Positions 1 through 6,475 of a stretch of DNA of 16,244 nt are shown here, piece by piece. The notes under the pieces are model-generated. The model ran no database searches and had not been told where the DNA came from. It was given only the letters and a program-made list of their open reading frames with translations. The stretch is taken from NCBI GenBank assembly GCA_036398095.1, contig DASWHR010000073.1, positions 1 to 16,244 of the forward strand, in the 5' to 3' direction. Both the position numbers and the translations under genes were made by a program. This stretch comes from DASWHR01 sp036398095. GTDB lineage: Bacteria; Actinomycetota; AC-67. Every line of letters begins with the position of its first letter. The first letter of the stretch is position 1.

Positions 1-6
1 AGCCAT
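1..6 (-). CDS. Start of a gene running off the left edge (first two codons only)
   Basis: An ATG on the minus strand at 6-4 is followed by GCT, and the gene continues outside the window. It is preceded on that strand by a good ribosome binding site, GAGGAG (15-20), with an 8-base spacer. A promoter with a palindrome lies further upstream at 31-77. Only Met-Ala can be read, so the product is unknown. The call rests on the start codon, the ribosome binding site and the promoter together. Confidence 0.4.
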
Positions 7-30
7 CGGGTCTGCTCCTCACCACTCCCA

Positions 31-60
31 GGGTTTCTACGGTTCCTACCATAGAAACCC
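31..60. repeat. Palindromic operator candidate (left copy)
   Basis: This is an inverted repeat with 13-base arms, GGGTTTCTACGGT (31-43) and ACCATAGAAACCC (48-60), a 4-base centre and one mismatch. It contains the 17-mer GTTCCTACCATAGAAAC (42-58), which matches 13 of 17 bases of the palindrome at 16089-16105 near the right end. Its position over a -10 element favours a repressor site. The binding protein is unknown. Confidence 0.5.
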
Positions 61-77
61 CCGGGCACTCCGGTCAA
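48..77 (-). promoter_or_regulatory. Sigma-70-type promoter for the leftward gene
   Basis: On the minus strand, TTGACC (77-72) and TATGGT (53-48) are separated by 18 bases, matching the -35/-10 pattern TTGAC-N17/18-TANNNT. The predicted transcription start is near 41, about 35 bases before the ATG at 6. The -10 element lies inside the palindrome at 31-60, so a protein bound there should block RNA polymerase. Confidence 0.55.
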
Positions 78-109
78 TTCCCGGTTCCGAAACATTCGCA
101 TCGGATATT

Positions 110-811
110 TCAGGACGAGCCCGACAAGTCGAGCGTGGCGTTCCGCATTGTGGCGATCAGAACGACCCGGTCCTTTCGAAGGTCGACCGAGGTGATCCTG
201 GCCCCGCCGGGCAGAAGCGGCAGGTCCACTTGAAAGGTGAGCGCCTCGCGGGCGTCGGTCAGCGCGACACCCGAGAGCGACTTTCCGTTGACGGCAACGG
301 TGTCGGGCACGAACCGCAGCAACCGGCCGGTCAGCTTCGGCACCCCTTCGGCGACGCCGGTCGCGCCGCGCACCGGGCCGGTCACGCGCATCGTGCCGGG
401 CAGGACCACCACGGTGACCTTGTAATCGCGGCTGCGCACGAACGCCGTGACGGCCTCGGAGGTCACTTCGGCCTGAGCGAGGCCGCGCTGCACGCCGATC
501 GGCTTGCCGGCCGTCACGTCCGACAGGCTGGCCTTGATGCCCTCCAATTCGATCCGCAGGACGGCAACGCGCAGATCCTGAACCGTCAGATCGCGGCCTT
601 CCAGAAAAGCGCTGGGAATCGTCCCTTGCAGGATGTTCACGATGAGCGGGAACCCGCCGAGCGAGACGATCGGCGGTTCGGCGGTTCCGAACGACTTCTG
701 CGCTTGCGCGGCGATCCGTCCTTCGGCGACGCGTTCGACGGCGACGTTCGCGCCGAGGAACAGCGACCCGCCGATCGCGGCGGTGATCAGCAGCCGTCTG
801 GTGAGTCGCAT
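110..811 (-). CDS. DUF2993 / LmeA-like exported lipid-binding protein
   Basis: The 233-residue protein starts with a short basic segment (MRLTRR) and one hydrophobic stretch (about residues 8-24), so it is exported or membrane-anchored. The rest alternates beta-rich amphipathic segments typical of DUF2993, with the usual post-signal helix (VERVAEGRIAAQAQ) and a central lipid-cradle-like region. In mycobacteria the DUF2993 protein LmeA binds phospholipid and supports lipomannan elongation; that role is known for the family, not shown here. The ATG at 811 lies two bases past the cdsA stop, so the gene is probably co-translated with cdsA. The same frame stays open upstream through cdsA, but that extension is a shadow of cdsA. 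Confidence 0.75.
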   Translation of the reverse strand: MRLTRRLLITAAIGGSLFLGANVAVERVAEGRIAAQAQKSFGTAEPPIVSLGGFPLIVNILQGTIPSAFLEGRDLTVQDLRVAVLRIELEGIKASLSDVTAGKPIGVQRGLAQAEVTSEAVTAFVRSRDYKVTVVVLPGTMRVTGPVRGATGVAEGVPKLTGRLLRFVPDTVAVNGKSLSGVALTDAREALTFQVDLPLLPGGARITSVDLRKDRVVLIATMRNATLDLSGSS

Positions 812-813
812 TG

Positions 814-1698
814 CTATCGAACCATCGCGCGGTAGGCGAAATAGAAGATCGGCGCAGCGAACAAGAGCCCGTCGATGCGGTCGAGCACGCCGCCGCGGCC
901 GAAGAAGCCGGCGCTTCGCGGCGGAGGCCCGTCCCGCACGATCATCGCGCCGGAAAGATCGCCGAGCGGCAGCGCGACGGCAACGAGCACGCCGAGCATC
1001 ATCGCGCGCGACATCGTGATCGGCGCCTGAATCGACGCGCCGGCAACAGCAGCGGCAATCATCACGCCGGCCGTGCCGCCGGCCAGTCCCCCCCACGTCT
1101 TGTCCGGGCCGATCGAGGGCGCGAGCGGCCTCGAGCCGAAGCGTCGTCCGGCGAGGGACGCCGCAACATCGCCGGCCGCGACCATCAGCGCAAATGTCAG
1201 CGCGACGCGGAACCCCGACTCGACCTGGCGGATGGTGACGACGAACGAGCCGAGCACGCCGACGACGAGCGCAACCGCAACGGTGCTCGCCGCGCCGGCA
1301 AGCGCGCCGTCCACGCGGCGAAGCGCGATCATCGCAACCAGCGAGACGCCGGCCACAGCGGCCGCAACGGCGGGAATGCCGCCGAGCAGCGCGTCCGGGC
1401 CGTGATAGGCGAGCGCGAAGACGCCACCGATCGCGGCGAAGCCGGCCAGCGGAATCGGCCGGGCCCCTGCGCGCCGAACGCTTCGATACAACTCGCCGGC
1501 CGACGCGATGCACAGAGCCAGCATCAAGGCGAACAGCGTGACCGGTGACAGGATCAACGCGGTCGCGGCAACGCCGGCGAACATCAACGAGAAGGCGACC
1601 GTCCGCGCATCGGGAAACCCTCGCGACGCGCGAGCATCGCCGGGATCATCGCCGGGATCCGGGGCGTCGGGATCGAAGACGGCGGCGGGCTCGTTCAT
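814..1698 (-). CDS. cdsA: CdsA-family phosphatidate cytidylyltransferase (divergent signature)
   Basis: The 294-residue integral membrane protein would convert phosphatidate and CTP to CDP-diacylglycerol, the precursor of phosphatidylinositol and phosphatidylglycerol. About 30 acidic, Pro/Ala-rich residues precede some seven or eight hydrophobic segments. Family motifs are GDVAAS...GRRFG (176-188), GPDKTWGG (197-204), GDLSGAMIVRD (246-256) and GRGGVLDRID (267-276) before the last helix. In the family signature (S-x-x-K-R-x4-K-D...P-G-H-G-G...L-D-R-x-D) the first Lys, the Lys-Asp pair and the His are replaced, while the Arg and the final LDRxD remain. It follows the MMPL genes by 28 bases and precedes the DUF2993 gene by two. 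There is no clear ribosome binding site; a TACGAT -10-like element lies 7 bases before the ATG. Confidence 0.8.
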   Translation of the reverse strand: MNEPAAVFDPDAPDPGDDPGDARASRGFPDARTVAFSLMFAGVAATALILSPVTLFALMLALCIASAGELYRSVRRAGARPIPLAGFAAIGGVFALAYHGPDALLGGIPAVAAAVAGVSLVAMIALRRVDGALAGAASTVAVALVVGVLGSFVVTIRQVESGFRVALTFALMVAAGDVAASLAGRRFGSRPLAPSIGPDKTWGGLAGGTAGVMIAAAVAGASIQAPITMSRAMMLGVLVAVALPLGDLSGAMIVRDGPPPRSAGFFGRGGVLDRIDGLLFAAPIFYFAYRAMVR

Positions 1699-1705
1699 CG
1701 CGTGA

Positions 1706-1711
1706 ATCGTA
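1706..1711 (-). promoter_or_regulatory. Possible -10 element for a leaderless cdsA transcript
   Basis: TACGAT on the minus strand fits TANNNT and ends 7 bases before the cdsA ATG. That would place transcription initiation at or next to the start codon. No -35 match and no Shine-Dalgarno sequence were found. The same hexamer precedes the lipoprotein gene at 12283. Confidence 0.3.
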
Positions 1712-1726
1712 CCCGGTACCGGCGCG

Positions 1727-3679
1727 TCACTTCGCCCAAGCGCGGCGGCTCGGCCACCAATTGTGGCGGCCGAGCAGAATCGCGATCGACGGAACCATCA
1801 AGCTTCGCACGACGAACGTATCCAGCAAGACACCGACGCTGACGGCAAAGCCGAACTGCTGCATGCTGCGCAGCGGCGCGAGCATCAGGGCCGCGAACGT
1901 TCCGGCGAGGATCAATCCAGCCGACGTGATCACGTGTCCGGTCGCGGCAAGACCGACCGCCGTCGCGTCGGCGGTCGTGCGACGCTTCGACTCTTCGCGG
2001 ATCCGCGACATCAAGAAGATGTTGTAGTCCGCGCCGAGCGCGACCAGCATGACGAACAGGAACGGCGGTAGCCACCAGGACACGCCGGGATGGCCCAGCA
2101 ACCCTTGGAACACCAGCGTCGTCAAGCCGAGCGTCGCAAGCAGCGACAACACGACGGTTGCGATCAGATACAGGGGAGCGATGATGCTGCGAAGCAGCAG
2201 GATCAGCACGAACAGGATGCCCAGCAGCACGGCCGCGATGATGATCGGCATGTCGGCTTTCGACAGCACGCGGATGTCGTCGAAGAAGGAGGCGGCGCCG
2301 CCGACTAGGACCGGCAGACCTTCCAGCGGCGTGTCGTTGAGCGACTGCGGCCCGGTCCGTTCGATCTCGGTGACTGCGTCGAGCGAGTCGGGATGATACG
2401 GCTCGTTCTCCAACGTGACGAACAATCGGGTGGTTCGCCGGTCATCGTCGACGAAGAACCCGAGTTGTTCGGCGAGCCCGGGAACCGAATCGACCAGCGC
2501 GGGCGTCAACCCGAGGTTGCCGGCCGTCTCGATGTTGCCGAAGCCGGCGCTGCGGAACCGGGCGGCGCCTTCCGCCAGGCCCGCGCGCAATCGTTGCAGT
2601 CCGGGGATGATCCGGTCGAGGCCGCCGACCATCTGCTCGATCCCGGCAACCGCATCGGCGACGCCGGCGGATGCGCGTCGCAGGCCGGGACCGAGCTCGG
2701 CGAGCCCGTCGTCGATCTGGACGAGCCCGGCGTCGATGCGGCGGAGGCCGTCCACGGCCTCGCGAAGGCCGCTCGCGATCCGGCGCAGCGACCCTTCGAC
2801 GCCCCCCGCATCGTAGAGACGCTTGATGTCGTCGTCGCGTCCGGGATTCGACGGGTCGCTCGCCGGCTTCGACGGATCGATCGGATCGCGGCCGGTGAGC
2901 TGCGCGTAGGCGCGGCCGGTGCGAATGATCGCGTCCTGCACGGCCGGGTCGGCCTGCGACGTGGGAAGCGCATCGTGATAGAGGTCGTCGAACGCGGTCT
3001 TCGAGTCGGTCGCCGCGCCGGCCGCGAGATCGGCGAGGTCGTTGCCGGCTCCCGCCTGATCGAGCGCCTCCGCAGCCTCGTCCAAACCGTCACGCATCCG
3101 GCGGACGCCGTCGCGCATCTGCCTGATCCCGCCGCGCATCGCGACGGTTCCGTCGGCGCCCGCGGCCAGCCCCCGGCGAAGCTCGGGAAGGCGATCGCCC
3201 ATCTCCCGAAGGCCATCTCGGATCAGCGTCAGACCGCCGATGATCTCGCCGGCTCCGTCGGCCCCCTCTTGAAGCCGATCGGGGAAGGCGAGCAGATCGC
3301 CGAGTCCGGCTTCGGCGAGATCCTCGGCCGTGAACATGCCGCCGGTCGGTTGCGTGAGCGACCGGACGACCGACACGCCGGGAATCTTCGACAGCGCGAC
3401 GGTCAGGTCGTTGATCGCGCGAAATCCCGCGTCGGTCCACAGCGACGACCGGCCCCGCACCACGACGACGACGGGCGCGATCTCGCCCTGATCGAAATGA
3501 CCGGCGAGCGCCTCGTAGCCGCGCACCGAATCCGCCGAGACGGGAAGCGCTCGCAGTTCGTTGTAGGACAGGCGGGTCTTGGTCGTGGCCGCAGCCGGCG
3601 GGACGAGCAACAACAGCGACACGACGAGGACCGGAATGGGATGCACGCGCACGAACCGCGCGAGCCGTCGCCATCTCAT
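1727..3679 (-). CDS. MMPL/RND exporter, C-terminal half, with heptad-repeat extracytoplasmic domain
   Basis: The 650-residue membrane protein corresponds to the second half of an MmpL/YdfJ-type exporter. A first membrane helix (about 11-31) is followed by a large extracytoplasmic domain (about 32-475), then five membrane helices. The proton-relay motif GADYNIFLMSR is at 549-559 (Asp551-Tyr552). Within the loop are two blocks with a glycine every seven residues: positions 149-205 (Arg at 163, Ala at 205) and 304-367 (ten in a row). They flank a proline-rich turn (266-280) and should form a long helical hairpin. Its ATG overlaps the TGA of the N-terminal half by ATGA (3676-3679), so the two are probably translated together and act as one transporter. 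Substrate unknown; the neighbours suggest an envelope lipid. Confidence 0.85.
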   Translation of the reverse strand: MRWRRLARFVRVHPIPVLVVSLLLLVPPAAATTKTRLSYNELRALPVSADSVRGYEALAGHFDQGEIAPVVVVVRGRSSLWTDAGFRAINDLTVALSKIPGVSVVRSLTQPTGGMFTAEDLAEAGLGDLLAFPDRLQEGADGAGEIIGGLTLIRDGLREMGDRLPELRRGLAAGADGTVAMRGGIRQMRDGVRRMRDGLDEAAEALDQAGAGNDLADLAAGAATDSKTAFDDLYHDALPTSQADPAVQDAIIRTGRAYAQLTGRDPIDPSKPASDPSNPGRDDDIKRLYDAGGVEGSLRRIASGLREAVDGLRRIDAGLVQIDDGLAELGPGLRRASAGVADAVAGIEQMVGGLDRIIPGLQRLRAGLAEGAARFRSAGFGNIETAGNLGLTPALVDSVPGLAEQLGFFVDDDRRTTRLFVTLENEPYHPDSLDAVTEIERTGPQSLNDTPLEGLPVLVGGAASFFDDIRVLSKADMPIIIAAVLLGILFVLILLLRSIIAPLYLIATVVLSLLATLGLTTLVFQGLLGHPGVSWWLPPFLFVMLVALGADYNIFLMSRIREESKRRTTADATAVGLAATGHVITSAGLILAGTFAALMLAPLRSMQQFGFAVSVGVLLDTFVVRSLMVPSIAILLGRHNWWPSRRAWAK

Positions 3680-4785
3680 GCCGTCACCTTCACCGACTCG
3701 GCGCGAGCGTCGAGCGGTGTCTCAGCTTCGGGATGCGCCGGCCAGAACAGCGTTCGGCCGAACAGGCGCATCAGCGCCGGCGTCAGAGTCAAGCCGGCCG
3801 CGAGCGTGATCAGCACGCTGATCGCCATCGCCGGCCCGGTCGTTCGAAACATCCCGAACCGCGCGACCCCCTGTGCGGTGAAACCGACGACGACCGTCGC
3901 GGCCGACGATGCGATCACGGCGCCGACGATCGCGACGGTCCCGATCATGGTGCGGCGATATTCGTGCGAGCGAGTGATGTCCTCGCGGAATCGCGACACG
4001 ATGAACAGGCAATAGTCGGTGCCGGCGCCGAACACGATCACGATCATGAACTGCTGAACCAGCGACGACACTTGCATGCCGGCCTTGGCAAGCAGCGCCA
4101 CGATCCCTTGTGCGACGACGAACGCGACGCCGATGGTCACGAGCGGCACGATCGGCGTGACCGGCGACCGGTAGACCCATAGCAGGATCAGCACCACGAG
4201 CGCGAGCGTGACGACCGTCGTTCGCTCGATCGACTCTTTGATCGCCGAGGCCTGATCGGCGGCCACGCCGGCGTTTCCACTGACGAAGACCGCCAGGCCG
4301 CGGACGCGCTTGCCGGCGACGTGGGCGCGGATCGCCTCGACCGCCTCGTTCGTGGGCGGTTCGAACGGCGGCGTCGTGAAGGTGACAACGACGATCTCGG
4401 TCGTTTCATCTTCCGAGACGAGCACGCGAGCGAGTTCGGGACGAGAGCGGGCAGACAGCGTCGAGTTGATCGCATCCGGCGCGTCCGGTCCGCGCAGCCA
4501 TTCCTCGAGGGACGCCAGGAAAGCGACATCGGCGGGACGCAGTCGCGGCTCGCGTTGCGCGATAATCGCCGCGGAGTTCCCGAGATCATCGTCGGGCCAT
4601 GTCTCGGCCAAGACCTGGACCGCGCGAACGCTGCTCGCGTCGTCGGTGAGGAACGCGCTCACATCCGAGGTGACGACCGACTCCAGCCGAGGAGCAAAGG
4701 CGATGAGCGCCCCGGCCAGCAATGCCCACACCACGATGATCCTGATGTGGTGACGGGACGCGATGGATCCGAGTCGTTCGAACAC
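3676..4785 (-). CDS. MMPL/RND exporter, N-terminal half
   Basis: The 369-residue protein matches the first half of an MMPL exporter: one membrane helix (about 14-31), an extracytoplasmic domain (about 32-185), then five membrane helices. It carries the family motif GTDYCLFIVSR (255-265; Asp257-Tyr258), the first of the two Asp-Tyr pairs used for proton coupling. It lacks the second half, which is encoded by the next gene; together they total about 1,019 residues, close to a single-chain MmpL. It starts with GTG and has no obvious ribosome binding site. A TTGCGC-N17-TAGCCT promoter lies directly upstream. The C-terminal tail (351-369) is polar and ends at the ATGA junction. A sequencing frameshift is the main alternative to a natural split. 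Confidence 0.85.
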   Translation of the reverse strand: MFERLGSIASRHHIRIIVVWALLAGALIAFAPRLESVVTSDVSAFLTDDASSVRAVQVLAETWPDDDLGNSAAIIAQREPRLRPADVAFLASLEEWLRGPDAPDAINSTLSARSRPELARVLVSEDETTEIVVVTFTTPPFEPPTNEAVEAIRAHVAGKRVRGLAVFVSGNAGVAADQASAIKESIERTTVVTLALVVLILLWVYRSPVTPIVPLVTIGVAFVVAQGIVALLAKAGMQVSSLVQQFMIVIVFGAGTDYCLFIVSRFREDITRSHEYRRTMIGTVAIVGAVIASSAATVVVGFTAQGVARFGMFRTTGPAMAISVLITLAAGLTLTPALMRLFGRTLFWPAHPEAETPLDARAESVKVTA

Positions 4786-4794
4786 GACGGCGGA

Positions 4795-4823
4795 AGGCTA
4801 GGCGCGGCCGAAGCCGCGCGCAA
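4795..4823 (-). promoter_or_regulatory. Promoter candidate with a UUCG hairpin in its spacer, upstream of the MMPL genes
   Basis: On the minus strand, TTGCGC (4823-4818) and TAGCCT (4800-4795) are exactly 17 bases apart, and the GTG start follows 9 bases later. The spacer is nearly filled by a perfect 7-bp inverted repeat (4802-4808 with 4813-4819). As minus-strand RNA its loop is UUCG closed by C-G, an unusually stable tetraloop. It may be a terminator without a U-tract for the hydrolase gene, an operator, or both. Confidence 0.4.
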
Positions 4824-4840
4824 ACGCGCGGGACTGATCG

Positions 4841-5653
4841 CTACACACGCGCCGAAAATGCCACGATCGCGTCCGCCAGCTCGGCCGCGAAGTCCGGCGT
4901 AAAGCCATCCTCAGCGTGGCCGAATCCCTCGCGGATCATCAACTGCTTCGGCTCGACGGCCGCCGCGTACAGCTCGGTGGCGGCGTCGACACCGAAGAAA
5001 TGATCGTTCGCGCCGTGGACGATCAGGATCGGCGCCGCGATCCTGCGGACCGCTTCGACCGGAGGCTCGGGCATGTCTGTCCGCAAGTCGATTCGCGTGT
5101 GCATCACTCGATTCGCGAGCGCCCGGCCGACCGGGCTGGTGAACAGCCACGTGGTTCGCCGAACCGCTTTCGACTCACTCGTCCACCGCGCGGGCGTTGA
5201 GATCGCGACGACGCCGTCCACTCCCCCGAACTGCGCGGCGTGCCGGACGACGGCGATCCCGCCCAGCGACCAGCCGACGGTCACGATCCGCTCGAGGCCC
5301 CGGCGCCGGGCCGCGGCGACGACCGCTTCGACGTCGAGCTGCTCGATCGCCCCACCGGTGCAGGCGCCCCCCGACTCGCCGTGACCGCGCATGTCGAAGG
5401 CGAAGACGCGAAAGCGCTGCGCCAGCGTTTCGGCCAGAAAACGGTTCTTCATTTTGCGGCGGTATCCCATGAAGCCGTGCGCCAGCACGACGCCGGTCGT
5501 GCTCGACGGATCGCCGAGCATCGTGCCGGCTAAGCGGACGCCGTCGGCGGCGTCGCACCAGAAATGTGAATGAGGCGCGCGGAAGTCGCCATCGTGCGCG
5601 GCGCCCAGCAGCGGGCGGCGGCGCCGGGAAACCGGCAGTCGAAGGGAAGGCAA
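4841..5653 (-). CDS. Alpha/beta hydrolase
   Basis: The 270-residue protein has the alpha/beta-hydrolase fold markers: oxyanion-hole His-Gly (59-60) followed by FMGYRR, the DMRGHGES strand-turn (87-94), the nucleophile elbow GWSLGG (127-132, Ser129), an acid in GANDHF (Asp217) and the catalytic His in GFGHAEDG (His246). It is probably a cytoplasmic esterase, lipase or thioesterase-like enzyme; the substrate cannot be told from sequence. I chose the TTG at 5653 because AAGGAG (5665-5660) sits six bases before it and no better start lies between there and the conserved region. This gives an Arg-rich N-terminus (10-13) before the core begins near residue 30. It is divergent from glnR and upstream of the MMPL genes by 55 bases. 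Confidence 0.8.
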   Translation of the reverse strand: MPSLRLPVSRRRRPLLGAAHDGDFRAPHSHFWCDAADGVRLAGTMLGDPSSTTGVVLAHGFMGYRRKMKNRFLAETLAQRFRVFAFDMRGHGESGGACTGGAIEQLDVEAVVAAARRRGLERIVTVGWSLGGIAVVRHAAQFGGVDGVVAISTPARWTSESKAVRRTTWLFTSPVGRALANRVMHTRIDLRTDMPEPPVEAVRRIAAPILIVHGANDHFFGVDAATELYAAAVEPKQLMIREGFGHAEDGFTPDFAAELADAIVAFSARV

Positions 5654-5659
5654 TCGATT

Positions 5660-5665
5660 CTCCTT
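5660..5665 (-). promoter_or_regulatory. Ribosome binding site fixing the TTG start of the hydrolase
   Basis: AAGGAG on the minus strand is followed by six bases and TTG (5653-5651). It is the strongest Shine-Dalgarno sequence in the region and decides the unusual start codon. It overlaps the -35 element of the divergent plus-strand promoter (5664-5669). Confidence 0.6.
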
Positions 5666-5692
5666 GTAGGGGCGCGAAGTGTCTGCTACTTT
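5664..5692 (+). promoter_or_regulatory. Promoter for the glnR leader
   Basis: TTGTAG (5664-5669) and TACTTT (5687-5692) are separated by 17 bases. Transcription would start near 5699, just before the first stem of the structured leader (5706 onward). The resulting 5' untranslated region is about 96 bases. The -10 fits TANNNT; the -35 keeps only TTG. Confidence 0.5.
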
Positions 5693-5698
5693 GCGGGG

Positions 5699-5774
5699 AA
5701 CGGCGCCGCGGTGCAACATGGCGGGGCCGCTGCCCTCAGGCAATGTTGCCGCGGCCTGAGGGTTTTTCGTTTTC
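5699..5774 (+). ncRNA. Structured leader of glnR: candidate attenuator or small RNA
   Basis: Three mutually exclusive pairings can be drawn. Stem A pairs 5706-5710 and 5713-5719 with 5743-5754 (12 bp, two bulged bases). Stem B pairs GGCCGC (5725-5730) with GCGGCC (5751-5756). Stem C is the terminator, 5733-5741 with 5754-5762, followed by T-rich DNA. Stem A traps the terminator's 5' arm in its loop, so A and C cannot both form. The arrangement fits transcription attenuation ahead of glnR, or a roughly 75-base small RNA ending at the terminator. It matches no riboswitch class that I know. Confidence 0.5.
5733..5774 (+). terminator. Intrinsic terminator upstream of glnR
   Basis: CCCTCAGGC (5733-5741) pairs perfectly with GCCTGAGGG (5754-5762), a 9-bp stem with a 12-base loop, followed directly by TTTTTCGTTTTC. 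The T-tract is present only for plus-strand transcription. No plus-strand gene ends here, so it acts on the glnR leader or on a small RNA. Confidence 0.75.
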
Positions 5775-5794
5775 TTCCGGAAGGGTAGCGATTC

Positions 5795-6466
5795 GTGGCC
5801 GACATCCTGATCGTGAGCGACCGGACCGACGGAGTGACCTCGCTCGCCGCCGGCCTGGAAGAGGGGGGCCACCGCGTCGGATTGGCGGGCATCGGCGATC
5901 CGCGCGGCAACGGGCCCGAACCCGACGTGCTGATCGTCGACGCCGCCAAAGACTTGGCCCGGGGACGCGACGCCTGCCGGGGCGCACGCGCGTCGTCCTC
6001 GAACCTTCGCATCATCGCGATCCTCGCTCCCGACACGCTCGACGCGATCGGACCCGACTGGGACGCCGACTCGTTCTTGGTGGAGGGCTGCTCGGTTCCG
6101 GAAGCGCTCGCGCGCATCCGGCTCACGATCGGCTCGCAAGTCGCCGAATCGTCCAGCGTCATCCGCGTAGGCGATCTCGTGATCGATCCCGAGACGTATC
6201 AGGTACGCCTGCGCGGCCGCCCGCTTGATCTGACCTACAAAGAGTTTCAGTTGCTCTCCTACCTTGCGCAGCGGCCGGGACGCGTCTACTCGCGCAGCAT
6301 GCTGCTTCAGGAAGTCTGGGGCTACGACTTCTTTGGCGGCACACGCACCGTCGACGTCCACGTACGCCGCCTGCGATCCAAGCTCGGCGCCGAACACGAA
6401 GCCATGATCGCAACCGTCCGCAACGTCGGCTACAAGATGGAAGGCCCGCCCCGCAGCCGTGGATAG
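5795..6466 (+). CDS. glnR: GlnR-type OmpR-family transcription regulator
   Basis: The 223-residue protein has an N-terminal receiver-like domain (1-110) and a C-terminal OmpR winged helix (about 122-215). The winged helix contains LTYKEFQLLSYLAQRPGRV (146-164), LLQEVWGYDFFGGTRTVDVH (170-189) and the wing TVRNVGYK (207-214), close to what I recall of actinobacterial GlnR. The receiver is atypical: the acidic pocket is reduced to VSD (7-9), the candidate phospho-Asp is Asp49, and the conserved Lys near residue 97 is missing. GlnR proteins are orphan regulators of nitrogen genes that can work without phosphorylation. It starts with GTG at 5795, nine bases after GGAAGGG (5779-5785). The glutamine synthetase gene follows nine bases after its stop, which supports a nitrogen role. 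Confidence 0.75.
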   Translation: MADILIVSDRTDGVTSLAAGLEEGGHRVGLAGIGDPRGNGPEPDVLIVDAAKDLARGRDACRGARASSSNLRIIAILAPDTLDAIGPDWDADSFLVEGCSVPEALARIRLTIGSQVAESSSVIRVGDLVIDPETYQVRLRGRPLDLTYKEFQLLSYLAQRPGRVYSRSMLLQEVWGYDFFGGTRTVDVHVRRLRSKLGAEHEAMIATVRNVGYKMEGPPRSRG

Positions 6467-6475
6467 GATGACGCC

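Noticed and set aside
812..1513. Upstream extension of the DUF2993 frame through cdsA
   Set aside because: The translation is Arg-rich with no family match and lies opposite in frame to a well-supported CdsA; the real start is the ATG at 811.
2393..4015. 540-codon open frame on the plus strand across the MMPL genes
   Set aside because: Antisense shadow caused by high GC; composition is Arg/Asp/Glu-rich and the MMPL proteins on the other strand are clear.
5654..6397. N-terminal extension of the hydrolase frame back across glnR
   Set aside because: It would run antisense through glnR; the TTG at 5653 has an AAGGAG ribosome binding site.
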